From: Sodalis glossinidius str. 'morsitans'
Lineage (GTDB): Bacteria; Pseudomonadota; Gammaproteobacteria; Enterobacterales; Enterobacteriaceae
Assembly (NCBI RefSeq): GCF_000010085.1
Contig: NC_007712.1
Location: forward strand, 2,046,001-2,110,000
Length of the DNA stretch: 64,000 bases
Reading direction: 5' to 3'
Below, in pieces: positions 37,473-46,179 of the stretch. Positions within the stretch are counted from its first letter, which is position 1; each line of letters begins with the position of its first letter. Under the pieces are notes generated by a model. That model made no database searches, had not been told where the DNA came from, and was given only the letters and a program-made list of their open reading frames with translations. A program made the position numbers and the translations under genes.

Positions 37473-38414
37473 GTGTCCGGGCCACCCAAAGCCGTCAAGG
37501 AGGTGTCCTACGCCATCGTGACCTACAACGGTGGCTCGTACGTGGACTTCGGACGTGAGCTGTCCGCCCAGCTTCGCTACTACCAGCGCCAGATGGACGG
37601 CTGGCAGCACATCATGACCGGCGAGGGTGAAGTGATGCTGGAAGCGCCGGACGGTATGCAGGTCACATTGAACTCGTTTAAAAAGCTGGCGGCGGATGTT
37701 GCGGGCAAGGTGGATAAATCAGAGCTTGACGCTAAGGCTGATAAATCAGCGCTTGATAAAAAAGCTGAACAGACAGCGTTGGAGACTAAAGCGGATAAAT
37801 CCGCTCTGGGAAATTATATTGCCAAAACGGGAGGGAGTCTCACCGGTACGCTGCATTTTAATGGCAAAGGAAAAAGTGGTGGTGAGCAGCGTTCGGCGAG
37901 TTTGCAGTATAATCCCTATGCCGGCGGGAATATGAGAACTGAGTTCTACAGCACCGACATAATAAATGACCATTTTGAGCATCGTCTGATACTGGCTAAA
38001 AGCAATGATTTGAAGTGGTTCGTTTTTAAGGATGACGGTAGCGCTTATGCCATGCAGGGTCACTGGCAAAATAACTCGGACCGGCGGATAAAAAGCGATA
38101 TTGAGAAAATAGAAAATGGCCTTGAAAAGGTCGAAACGCTGACGGGCTATACGTATGTCCTTGCCGAACATCGCCAAGCGGGTGTGATGGCCGATGAGCT
38201 GGAAAAGGTCCTGCCAGAGGCGGTAGGTAATTCGGGTGATTACCATGAGAGTGATGGCACCGTTGTTAAGAATGTGAAATCTGTGGCTTACGGCAGTATC
38301 ACTGCGTTGCTGATTGAAGCAATAAAAGACCTGTCCGCGAAAGTAAAAGCGCAGCAGGCAGAGATAGATGCGCTTAAGGCGTCGATGCCTGTGGCACAGG
38401 ATGCGACAGAGTAG
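37473..38414 (+). CDS. Tail fibre with C-terminal S74 intramolecular chaperone, N-terminally truncated
   Basis: This 313-residue frame begins at GTG 37473; no good ribosome site is visible and fibre-like residues continue upstream past a TAG (37468), so the N-terminus is probably lost. A repeated coil (KVDKSELDAKADKSALDKKA) precedes TGGSLTGTLHFNGKG and a self-cleaving S74 domain: NSDRRIKSDIEKI contains the Ser-Lys dyad, followed by AGVMADELEKVLPEAV and a terminal coil. The S74 domain trimerises the fibre then cuts itself off. Confidence 0.75.
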   Translation: MSGPPKAVKEVSYAIVTYNGGSYVDFGRELSAQLRYYQRQMDGWQHIMTGEGEVMLEAPDGMQVTLNSFKKLAADVAGKVDKSELDAKADKSALDKKAEQTALETKADKSALGNYIAKTGGSLTGTLHFNGKGKSGGEQRSASLQYNPYAGGNMRTEFYSTDIINDHFEHRLILAKSNDLKWFVFKDDGSAYAMQGHWQNNSDRRIKSDIEKIENGLEKVETLTGYTYVLAEHRQAGVMADELEKVLPEAVGNSGDYHESDGTVVKNVKSVAYGSITALLIEAIKDLSAKVKAQQAEIDALKASMPVAQDATE

Positions 38415-38425
38415 TACGCGGTAAG

Positions 38426-39275
38426 CTATTGGCGCGCCAACTCATCCAGCTCTTGGTCGGAGAGACCGATGGATAGCTTAACAACAGAGCGATCGACACC
38501 GTTAGCAAGGAACTTTCGTGCAAGTTCTGTGGTCGTTTCTTGGCGACCGAGCAGTATTCCTTTTTCGATGCCCTTGGCTTCAAGCTGTTCAGCGATCGTC
38601 ATGGCTTCCTCCCGATAGCGCGGCGTTTTTTCTGCCAGTGCGCGAATAAACTTTTCCCCTTCAGCGGTATTTCCCGCCTCGACCAGATAGTATAGCAAGC
38701 TGCGAAACTGCTCTTTGGGGTAGGCCCACTGTTCGAGCAATCCGGCCAGTTTGTTAACCAATTCCAGCATATCCCGCGTTCGGATGTGCTTCTGCACCAA
38801 TTCTAGCAGCGCTACCCGCCGATGGGACAGTATTTCATCATCCGGCATAGCCGAGATATCGACCAGCGGGAATGCTTACCTGTAGACTGATTCTGCCAGT
38901 TCAGGGTCAGCAAAGCAATCGAGCCATTGTGTGCTGTACGGATAGGGCGACGTGGTGCCATGGTAGAACAGGAGCGGAATGACGACCGGCAACTGGTCAT
39001 TGCCCTGCTCAAGATGGCGCTGCATCGCGGCGACCGCATACCGCATCAGGCGAAATGCCATCAGCTTTTCCGGTCGGCTCTGGTGCTCGATTAGGCAGTA
39101 GACGTAGCCATCATGGCCCGCCGTGGTCTTCATTGAATACAGCATGTTCGAGCACTGGCCCCTGAGGTCGTCTTCGATAAAGCTGCCGGACTCCATTGCC
39201 AGGGTGCTGAAATCGCAGCGCTCACGCAGATGAGGTGGTAGATGCACTTCCAGAAAGTCACGAGCTACAGCATAT
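38426..39275 (-). pseudogene. Rpn-type recombination-promoting nuclease, truncated and frameshifted
   Basis: From about 39275 the frame reads ARDFLEVHLPPHLRERCDFS, ESGSFIEDDLRGQCSNMLYS and VYCLIEHQSRPEKLMAFRLM, the PD-(D/E)XK core with the EHQS motif. It is shifted near 38880 and resumes as PDDEILSHRRVALLELVQKH to the stop at 38426. The first ~20 residues are missing because Rpn sequence joins the 3' end of the BRO-N gene at about 39275. It is related to the remnant at 10938-11482. Confidence 0.75.
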
Positions 39276-39912
39276 CCACATTCTCCCGCTTGCGCACCAG
39301 TTGCCGAATGGTTCGCCTTTCAGCTTCCACCATAGCAGATTGCAGACGTTCAATCACAGCCCATATACGTTCGCATTCTCTGGTAATATGCGGGATGTGG
39401 CGGACTTCCATTGGATGAGGTGAGGGAATGCCTGTGACTTCTCGTAAATTATACCATATGCCATTGCTCCATGCTTGCTTGAAGCGGAAGTTGTGGCTCA
39501 TGTGCCAAATCAGACGGGCGAGATTGGAGGCATCGTTAGCGGTGAAAAGTTCGTGGGATTCGGGTTTATAAACGCGATGCTCGTACTTGCCGGTCTTGCG
39601 GATTGAGGGAAGGACTTCACTCGTCACCCATTTGCGAAAGCGATGGGGCAGGGTGTCTTGCTTCACAGCGTAACGGCAGCGTAATACCAAGGTGAACATG
39701 CCGGACTCGGATATGATGTTCGCATCTCCCTGACGCCCTAACTTAAAGTTAGACCGTTCATTGCTATCCAGTATTTTCAAGGCTTTAGAGGGGTTTTGAA
39801 TATCAAGGGCGCTGTATACATCTACAGCAAAGAACCACGGCTCATCGTTAATGACGACGGTGCGCACCAGGTGATCTTCAAAAGTGAATGGTGTGATAGA
39901 TAATGCGGTCAT
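39265..39912 (-). CDS. BRO-N domain phage antirepressor
   Basis: I choose ATG 39912 (215 residues) after GGAGGTCATT. The BRO-N domain covers residues ~1-110: PFTFEDHLVRTVVINDEPWF, FAVDVYSALDIQNPSKALKI and ISESGMFTLVLRCRYA. The C-terminal part (LARLIWHMSHNFRFKQAWSN, then a basic helix) matches prophage antirepressors. It lies behind a C4-like RNA leader and promoter, the same arrangement as the Rha gene. The last residues border the Rpn fusion point, so the native C-terminus may be shortened. Confidence 0.75.
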   Translation of the reverse strand: MTALSITPFTFEDHLVRTVVINDEPWFFAVDVYSALDIQNPSKALKILDSNERSNFKLGRQGDANIISESGMFTLVLRCRYAVKQDTLPHRFRKWVTSEVLPSIRKTGKYEHRVYKPESHELFTANDASNLARLIWHMSHNFRFKQAWSNGIWYNLREVTGIPSPHPMEVRHIPHITRECERIWAVIERLQSAMVEAERRTIRQLVRKRENVDML

Positions 39913-39952
39913 AATGACCTCCAGTGGTTTATAGCGGTACTCGCTATAAACC

Positions 39953-40060
39953 CGAGGTGACAATCTCATTGGTGGTAGCCCAGACAGGGTTGTCACAACC
40001 GGATAAACCAACCGGCGAACCTTTCGGTTCCCCCACCTGAGCCACCATTGATATGTGACT
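39953..40060 (-). ncRNA. C4-like antisense RNA in the antirepressor leader
   Basis: Same fold as at 17145-17250. The long-range stem is gtgacaa (39957-39963) with ttgtcac (39990-39996). The hairpin gaac-ctttcg-gttc is at 40017-40030. AATCTCATTGGTGG is at 39962-39975 and CCACCATTGA is at 40042-40051. Unpaired or pairing-critical bases are identical to the other copy while stem bases differ in compensated pairs. It precedes the BRO-N antirepressor start. Confidence 0.65.
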
Positions 40061-40069
40061 TGGCTGGGG

Positions 40070-40104
40070 CCAATAAAAAAACACGCTCGCGGCGTGTCTA
40101 TTGG
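40070..40104 (-). terminator. Hairpin with T-tract before the second C4-like RNA
   Basis: On the minus strand CCAATA..ACACGC-cgcga-GCGTGTTTTTTTATTGG. The outer CCAATA/TATTGG stem replaces GCGACA/TGTCGC of the copy at 17260-17299 while the inner stem is identical. Confidence 0.6.
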
Positions 40105-40160
40105 CGCGGTTTATTCATCGGGGTGACAATCCCAGCACCTGAATTTGCATATGCAGAGCG

Positions 40161-40189
40161 ACTATAGCGCATGGGATTTCCTTCGTCAA
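40161..40189 (-). promoter_or_regulatory. Sigma-70 promoter for the C4-like RNA and antirepressor
   Basis: On the minus strand TTGACG (40189-40184), 17-bp spacer, TATAGT (40166-40161). The flank CCCATGCGC before the -10 is shared with the promoter at 17354-17383. Confidence 0.7.
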
Positions 40190-40367
40190 ATGTGGGGCTG
40201 AAGTGGCCTAAAGTGTTAGCGTATTTGCTTCGAGGTTTGACGCAATCGGCTGAAATAAATGAAGATTTTTAAGTTTGTTACGCTACGAAAACAAACTATC
40301 TTTTTGATTTTATTTGTAATTTTTGTCGGTCTGTGCGATCGGGGATTTTTTTATTCGCTCGTTGTGG

Positions 40368-40571
40368 TCAATTATTCACTTCGTTAACGGTAAAATCGCG
40401 AATATCGAGTTCAAATGCCTCTGCCAGCGCGCCGAAAGTGGTGTATTGCTTGCCCTGTACGGTCACCATGTACGCCTCTTTGTTATCCGCGTGTTCTTGC
40501 ACTGTTTCGCCGGTCAGATCGGCGACGGCATTGAGTAATGACTCTACATCAATGCTTATTTCACGCTTCAT
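40368..40571 (-). CDS. Hypothetical protein next to the IS insertion
   Basis: This 67-residue acidic protein (REISIDVESLLNAVADLTGE, QGKQYTTFGALAEAFELDIR) has no named domain. An IS copy is inserted 12 bp upstream of its ATG. In the reconstructed empty site the frame stays open further upstream (SGETIIAFAKEYNEH), so it could be the C-terminal part of a longer gene or have lost its promoter. Confidence 0.45.
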   Translation of the reverse strand: MKREISIDVESLLNAVADLTGETVQEHADNKEAYMVTVQGKQYTTFGALAEAFELDIRDFTVNEVNN

Positions 40572-40591
40572 GTGTTCGTTATATTCTTTGG

Positions 40592-41579
40592 GGCTTTGTT
40601 GAATAAATATAACTTTTAGGTGATTGTCTGCTCAGATCACTACCGTCATTTTAACATCTGTACTCCATGGCAAAGCAAAAGTTTAAAATAACCAACTGGT
40701 CCACTTACAACAAAGCTCTCAAGCAGCGCGAGGCTCTGACGATATAGCTGGATGAGTCGGCAATTGTTGCATGGACGGAAAAAACAACACCTGAACGGCG
40801 TGGCCGACCGCTTCACTACGCAGATATGGCTATCACCACTGTTCTGATTGATGCTGCCGCTAAGATGCCCAGACTACTCGCTGATCAGCAAGCGAGCAAA
40901 GACAGTTAAGATCAGCATAAAAACGCCGACCCATGGTGAAATCTCACCTCTAGTCATTGACGGAACCGGCCTGAAGGTCTTTGGCGAAGGCGAATGGAAA
41001 GTCCGACAGCATGGTGCCGACAGACGGAGGGTGTGGCGTAAGCTGCATATGGCCGCATACAGTGTAATGCATGAGATTATCTGTGCTGACTTATCGCTCA
41101 GCGGTACGACGGATGCTCAGGCCCTACCCGCTCTGATAAACCAGACCCAGCGGAAAATCAGGGAAGCGTCGGCTGATGGCGCTTACGATACCCGCTACTG
41201 TCATGATGCTCTGCTGAGGAAGAAAATAAGGCCTCTTATTCCTCCACGAGGTGGGGCGCAATATTGGCCAGACCGATACCATGAGCGTAACTACGCCGTT
41301 GCGAATCAGCGTCTAAGCGGCAGTAACGATGTATGGAAAAAGCAAGTGGGCTATCATCGACGCTCAGTGGCTGAAACAGCGATATTCCGGTTCAAAACGC
41401 TTATGGGCGATCATCTAAGTCTGCGTGACTATGATGCGCAGGTAGGTGAGGCAATGGCGATGGTCAAAGTGCTTAACAAAATGACGCTGTTAGGAATGCC
41501 GGACAGCATCCGGATCGCATAACAATCGATCTGCTAGGGGGGGGGCGTAGTCACAAGTTCTGATTTATTCAACAAAGCC
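40592..41579 (+). mobile_element. IS5-family (IS903-type) insertion sequence, complete ends, inactive transposase
   Basis: The ends are near-perfect inverted repeats: GGCTTTGTTGAATAAAT at 40592 and its complement ending at 41579. The flanks carry a 9-bp direct repeat ATTCTTTGG at 40583-40591 and 41580-41588, the target duplication size of the IS903 group. The element is 988 bp. A second, truncated copy lies at 55484-56195. Confidence 0.85.
40667..41522 (+). pseudogene. IS5-family transposase, degenerate
   Basis: ATG 40667 begins AKQKFKITNWSTYNKAL. A TAG occurs near 40746 and further frameshifts and stops lie before 40920. The 3' part (40930-41522) is open and carries the DDE-type region: PLVIDGTGLKVFGEGEW, HGADRRRVWRKLHMA, ICADLSLSGTTDAQA, ADGAYDTRYCHDA, and the final conserved WKKQVGYHRRSVAETAIFRF with the catalytic Glu. 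It cannot be made full length here. Confidence 0.8.
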
Positions 41580-41589
41580 ATTCTTTGGC

Positions 41590-41850
41590 GAAAGCTATGA
41601 TTGTCTCCCCAGAAGAGTGTGAAAAAGACCCTAATAGTATAGTGGATAAAACGGTTGCCCGAGCAAAGGTGTGACCGGTACCGGTGCTGCTGAAGTTCGC
41701 CTTGAGGGCAAAAAGCACTCTGGAGAACCTGCTTTAATGGGTAGGCAGGCTGCGAAAGCGGGACCTGCCATCCACGAAGGAATGCTTTATTACGATCCTG
41801 CTGGCAGCTCAGGGAAAAGTGCATTTATACTACCCCTAAATGAGTCGTAA
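41590..41850 (+). pseudogene. Unidentified plus-strand remnant downstream of the IS
   Basis: Two adjoining frames give a coherent hydrophilic sequence: IVSPEECEKDPNSIVDKTVA, then after a shift near 41672 GVTGTGAAEVRLEGKKHSGE, AKAGPAIHEGMLYYDPAGSS, ending FILPLNES at 41850. The ATG of the next gene follows at once. I do not recognise it. It may be the C-terminal end of a secreted or toxin-like protein cut by the IS, but that is only a guess. Confidence 0.3.
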
Positions 41851-41861
41851 TGAGGACAGAC

Positions 41862-42068
41862 ATGAAACTGCATAATCGTGTAACAGTTAAAACGGACGGC
41901 GGGCCACGTCGGGAAGGCACTATTCTGGCGGTAGAAGAGTTCAGCGAGGGGGTCATGTATCTGGTTTCGCTTGACGATTATCCGACCGGTATTTGGTTTT
42001 TCAATGAACTCAGTTCACCCGATGGAATATTTGTCGAGCCGGTTGTGGGCGAAACGCAAGCGAAATAA
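41862..42068 (+). CDS. Conserved small protein, possible partner of the upstream remnant
   Basis: This 68-residue acidic protein (KLHNRVTVKTDGGPRREGTI, VEEFSEGVMYLVSLDDYPTG, IWFFNELSSPD) has a good GAGGA site upstream; ATG 41850 is an alternative start overlapping the previous stop. The compact beta-rich composition resembles small SH3-like or immunity-type proteins. Function not assigned. Confidence 0.55.
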   Translation: MKLHNRVTVKTDGGPRREGTILAVEEFSEGVMYLVSLDDYPTGIWFFNELSSPDGIFVEPVVGETQAK

Positions 42069-42163
42069 CCCATTGTATCCGATAGTAAAACAGCGCAGTC
42101 GGCAGGAACACCACCATTATCAACGTGGTGCCGTGCCGGCGATAAGTAACTTAAGCAGCCATT

Positions 42164-42796
42164 TCAACGCGCATTGACAAAAATGCCCGAGGTAACGGTT
42201 TCGGTCAGGCGGACCACATGATAAATCACCTGCTTATTATGGGTTTTGATCTTACGTTTGATGTTGCCTTTATGCGACGAAACCGTCTTGGCTTTAATCT
42301 GCATACTATCAGAAATCTGGATCGTATCTTGACCCGACATCCACATGCGTAACATATGAGATTCAGTTTGGCTCAGACGGACCGGGTTAAGGTCAAGACC
42401 CGTTAAATGCGCGTGCTCGGTCATGCGGTTTTTGCAGCATCCCGCAATCAGAGAATTAAGTATGGCAGGCTTAATTGATTTTGAAGTAATAATGAGATTT
42501 TTGCGCACGAACAAGTAGTCTTCAAAATGGATATTGGTCATTGCCATAAAAATGAAAAAAAGCGTTTCGGGATGAGCCGTAATAACGCGTTTTATTCTAC
42601 CGGTGGCATCAGGTTCATTTATAAAGCATTCTTCATTGATAAACACCACAGCCGGCTTTAGCTTATCGCATCGCGCCTGGAGTTGTGCAATGTCATTTAC
42701 CGTATTGATATTACGGCTCTTTACCCCTGTGTCGGTCAAAAAGCCAGTCAGCCCTAGGCGGGTATAACTGCATGAGTCCATAATAATCGTTGCCAT
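42164..42796 (-). CDS. rcsA: RcsA, co-regulator of capsule synthesis
   Basis: This 210-residue LuxR-family regulator closely matches enterobacterial RcsA. The N-terminal receiver-like domain is TIIMDSCSYTRLGLTGFLTD, PAVVFINEECFINEPDATGR and YLFVRKNLIITSKSIKPAIL. The C-terminal HTH has SQTESHMLRMWMSGQDTIQI, then IKAKTVSSHKGNIKRKIKTH, with the invariant ending VIYHVVRLTETVTSGIFVN. RcsA pairs with RcsB to activate capsule genes and repress flagella. The protein is normally unstable (Lon substrate). Intact. Confidence 0.92.
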   Translation of the reverse strand: MATIIMDSCSYTRLGLTGFLTDTGVKSRNINTVNDIAQLQARCDKLKPAVVFINEECFINEPDATGRIKRVITAHPETLFFIFMAMTNIHFEDYLFVRKNLIITSKSIKPAILNSLIAGCCKNRMTEHAHLTGLDLNPVRLSQTESHMLRMWMSGQDTIQISDSMQIKAKTVSSHKGNIKRKIKTHNKQVIYHVVRLTETVTSGIFVNAR

Positions 42797-43980
42797 AGCG
42801 TACCCTCACCTGATTCGTTTATCCGTTTTACTCAACGATAAAATGCCCAAAAGCCTCACATCACTTCTGTACTTCTGAATTATTTTTTTGTGTCCATAGC
42901 AAATGTTTTAACCACAATGTGTGATATTAATCAACGATATTTTTTCGAACAACTCTTAAGGTGCTTTATCAATCACCATTTCTTAACAAATCGGCAAAGC
43001 CTGCATGCCGCCATCCATGTGAGAACCGTCGGGATTTTCCCGCGTCGGTACGGGGAAGATCCTCATCAAATGTTAAATGTAGAAATCAATTAGTATATTT
43101 ATAATTTTAATAATAAATCATATTTTACTAACTATACATAAGAAAAATTCATTAATTTTCCCAGGCATTTTTTGACCTGACTGTAAGTATGGAAATGATT
43201 TGTAACGCTTTTTTATTAAATTTTTTAATTATTTTTCATATAGTTAACCACAATTAGGTTAAAGAATAAGCGGGATTGACTTGGTTCTGCGTTTTTTTGC
43301 GCTACCGGTGCCGGTGCGCTTGTTGGCGGAGATTTGTAAACTTGCCATCGGACAAGGCAGGTTTTTGGCTTAAGATTAATTGACATGACATCGCGTCATA
43401 TCACCCGTGCATCCGGCCGTAAGCGGGTCAAAAAGACGACTGTCATACCGTTGGTCCTGTTGCCCTGATTAGCTAATAATGTCAATGTCAATGTCAATGT
43501 CAATGTCAATGTCAATGTCAATGTCAATGTCAATGTCAGTGCAGGAAGACCGTTGTACCGCCATTCGCTTGCAAGATAAATTTAAGCTTGTCCGGGATAA
43601 AAGTGTGATCCGTTAGTTGTTTTTATGTTAAAAATAACCGGGTGTACGTGGAATAGGGCGCCGGTCCCGGTTATGACAGAGTAGGTTTTCCTGACTATAC
43701 TTATTCTGCTATCACCGCCGCCTGACTCAGGCGGTTCCAGAACCAGACTAAGGAGACCACCATTTCTCTGGTCGCTGGTCCCGGGACAAAGAAAGCTGGG
43801 TGCTGGTAAAGCACATCTAAAGGAGCATTACGAAAACCGGGATTCACTTCATATTCTTGCACTCCTTAGAAATCCGCTTTCACGATGGTATGTCAGGGCA
43901 GCCCGACGTCGGCATAGCAACGAAATTTTGGACGATGCGCTGTGAAGAGCGCGCGTGAGCGGGACAGAATGAGGATAAGA
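42797..43980. other. Long intergenic region between rcsA and otsB
   Basis: This 1.2-kb region has no convincing gene. It contains the AT-rich rcsA upstream DNA (42840-43260), a hexanucleotide tandem repeat (43478-43543), and a palindrome CCGCCTG-ACT-CAGGCGG near 43718-43735. Short frames exist but none resembles a protein. Confidence 0.6.
43478..43543. repeat. Tandem hexanucleotide repeat (AATGTC)11
   Basis: Eleven perfect head-to-tail copies of AATGTC span 66 bp, with no interruptions. It lies in non-coding DNA about 440 bp upstream of otsB. Perfect arrays of this length are prone to slippage. Confidence 0.95.
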
Positions 43981-43984
43981 AGGT

Positions 43985-44773
43985 ATGACACTAAGTGATT
44001 CAATACCGCCGATAATGTTAGCGGATACCGCCTGGTTTTTTGATGTGGACGGAACGCTCGCCGGCATTGAAACACGACCAGAATGGGTCACCATACCTGC
44101 CAATATCAAAGAGGCGTTGTGCAAGCTTTCCGACGCCGCTAACGGCGCGCTGGCATTGGTATCAGGTCGGCCTATCGCAGAGCTGGATACGCTGAGCGCA
44201 CCCTTGCGCGGACCTGCCGCCGGGGTGCACGGTGCCAAGCGCCGAGACGCCCGCGGGGATTTACATCGTGTGGCTTTGTCAGCGCCACTCGCGGCAGCGT
44301 TGGCGCAGGAGTTAAAGCAGGCCATTACCGCATTTGACGGCTGCCATGTGGAAGAAAAAGGCGTGGCGTTCGCGCTGCACTATCGCCAAGGACCTCAACA
44401 CCAGGAGAGCATATTGGCGCTGGCGCAGGATGTGGTAACGCGTTATCCCGAACTGGTTTTACAGCCCGGTAAATGTGTGGTGGAGCTTAAGCCCGCCTGT
44501 GTGGATAAAGGCGCGGCCATAGCGGCATTTATGCAGGAAGCGCCCTTTGCCGGACGCACGCCGTTATTCATCGGCGACGATCTCACCGATGAAGCGGGCT
44601 TCAAGCAGGTCAATGCGTTACGGGGAATTACGATTAAAGTTGGACCCGGCAATTCGGTTGCCCGTTACCATCTGGACGATGTGGACCAGGTACACCAGTG
44701 GATCCTGACATTGGTAGAAAAACAAAAAAATCAATCTATTAAAACCAAAAAATCGGTTGGGGAGGGTTTATGA
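43985..44773 (+). CDS. otsB: Trehalose-6-phosphate phosphatase OtsB
   Basis: This 262-residue HAD-superfamily enzyme removes phosphate from trehalose-6-phosphate, the last step of trehalose synthesis. Motif I is FFDVDGTLAGI (nucleophile and acid Asp pair) at residues ~18-28; SGRPIAELD follows as motif II and the motif IV acidic pair is in FIGDDLTDEAGF. Length matches the E. coli protein. It overlaps otsA by four bases (ATGA), the usual operon. Expression is normally RpoS-dependent under osmotic and cold stress; I did not locate the promoter. Confidence 0.92.
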   Translation: MTLSDSIPPIMLADTAWFFDVDGTLAGIETRPEWVTIPANIKEALCKLSDAANGALALVSGRPIAELDTLSAPLRGPAAGVHGAKRRDARGDLHRVALSAPLAAALAQELKQAITAFDGCHVEEKGVAFALHYRQGPQHQESILALAQDVVTRYPELVLQPGKCVVELKPACVDKGAAIAAFMQEAPFAGRTPLFIGDDLTDEAGFKQVNALRGITIKVGPGNSVARYHLDDVDQVHQWILTLVEKQKNQSIKTKKSVGEGL

Positions 44774-46179
44774 GTCGCCTAGTGGTAGTATCAAATAGAA
44801 TAGCGGCTATTGAAGGTAAAAAGGAAAGCGCCGGCGGTCTGGCCGTCGGCATTATGGATTCTCTTAAAGACCAGGGCGGGTTATGGTTTGGCTGGAATGG
44901 CAAAATAAGCGAAGAAGATGAACCACTCGAAAAAAACCAGCAAGACAACATCACCTTTGCGGCATTTAGTCTAAAGCAAAGTGAATATGATCAATATTAC
45001 CTCAATTTTTCCAACACCGTTATCTGGCCCGCCTTTCATTACCGTCTTGATTTAGTGCAATATCAACGTGAAGACTATGATGGCTATTGTCGGGTCAATG
45101 AAATGCTGGCGGGACGTTTAAAGCCTCTAGTAAATGAAGATGATATTCTCTGGATACATGATTATCATTTATTGCCGTTTGCCGCCGCTTGTCGCAAATT
45201 GGGCATGAAAAACCGCATAGGTTTCTTTCTGCATATTCCTTTTCCCACTTCCGAGATCTTCAATGCGTTGCCCCCGCGTAAGGAGCTGTTAGAAAAGCTT
45301 TGCGAATACGACTTAGTGGGCTTTCAGGCGGAAAGCGATCGTCAGGCGTTCATTGAAAACCTGGCGTTGGTGACCACGGTTGAAGATCTGGATGATGATC
45401 GCATCAAGGCCTACAACAAGCTGGTAACGGCGCGGGTTTACCCCATAGGCGTTGAGCCGGAGAGTATCCGTGAATTGGCGGAAGGGCCGTTACCGCCAAA
45501 ACTTGCGCATCTGCGCGATAAGATGAACGGTCAGTTGATTATTAGCGTTGATCGTCTCGATTATTCCAAAGGGTTACCGGAGCGCTTTCAGGCCTACGAG
45601 ACGCTGCTGGAAAATTACCCGCAGCATCGCGGTAATATCCGTTATTTCCAGATTGCGCCGACGTCACGCGGCGATGTACAGGCGTATCAGGATATCCGGC
45701 ACGAGCTGGAGACCGAAGCCGGTCGTATCAACGGCCATTTCTCAACGTTGGAATGGACGCCGCTGTTTTATCTTAATCAGCATTATGAACGCAGTCTGCT
45801 GATGAAAATATTCCGCCATTGTGAGGTGGGGCTGGTAACGCCGTTACGCGACGGGATGAATTTGGTGGCCAAGGAGTATGTCGCGTCACAGAACCCCAAT
45901 GATCCCGGAGTGTTGATCCTATCCCATTTTGCCGGCGCGGCCAATGAACTGACCTCGGCGTTGCTGGTAAATCCCTATGACCGCGACGGCGTTGCCTCAG
46001 CGTTGGATAAAGCGCTTAGTATGCCGCTTAGCGAGCGTAAAGCGCGCTATCAGGAAATGATCGCGGTGATCAAGCAAAACGACATCGTACATTGGTGTCA
46101 GTCTTTCCTGGACGATTTGAAAAAAATCCCCTCTAAAGCTGAAATTGTCGGGCAGGCAGTCTCGGGTGCGACCCGCTAA
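44770..46179 (+). CDS. otsA: Trehalose-6-phosphate synthase OtsA
   Basis: This 469-residue GT20 glycosyltransferase joins UDP-glucose and glucose-6-phosphate. Family blocks are RLVVVSNRIA, SAGGLAVGI, GLWFGWNGKISEEDE, DDILWIHDYHLLPFAAACRK, GFFLHIPFPTSEIFNALP, VDRLDYSKGLPERF, IAPTSRGDVQAYQDIRHELE and TPLRDGMNLVAKEYVASQ. Length is as in E. coli. It is translationally coupled to otsB. Trehalose synthesis is notable in a host-restricted bacterium from a sugar-handling insect, but that is inference. Intact. Confidence 0.93.
   Translation: MSRLVVVSNRIAAIEGKKESAGGLAVGIMDSLKDQGGLWFGWNGKISEEDEPLEKNQQDNITFAAFSLKQSEYDQYYLNFSNTVIWPAFHYRLDLVQYQREDYDGYCRVNEMLAGRLKPLVNEDDILWIHDYHLLPFAAACRKLGMKNRIGFFLHIPFPTSEIFNALPPRKELLEKLCEYDLVGFQAESDRQAFIENLALVTTVEDLDDDRIKAYNKLVTARVYPIGVEPESIRELAEGPLPPKLAHLRDKMNGQLIISVDRLDYSKGLPERFQAYETLLENYPQHRGNIRYFQIAPTSRGDVQAYQDIRHELETEAGRINGHFSTLEWTPLFYLNQHYERSLLMKIFRHCEVGLVTPLRDGMNLVAKEYVASQNPNDPGVLILSHFAGAANELTSALLVNPYDRDGVASALDKALSMPLSERKARYQEMIAVIKQNDIVHWCQSFLDDLKKIPSKAEIVGQAVSGATR

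Noticed and set aside
40333..40602. Plus-strand serine-rich frame across the IS left border
   Set aside because: It is antisense to a better-looking acidic minus-strand protein and is strongly Ser/Cys-rich, typical of a shadow frame.
43478..43543. Possible CRISPR array
   Set aside because: The unit is 6 bp, perfectly contiguous and has no spacers; it is a simple tandem repeat.
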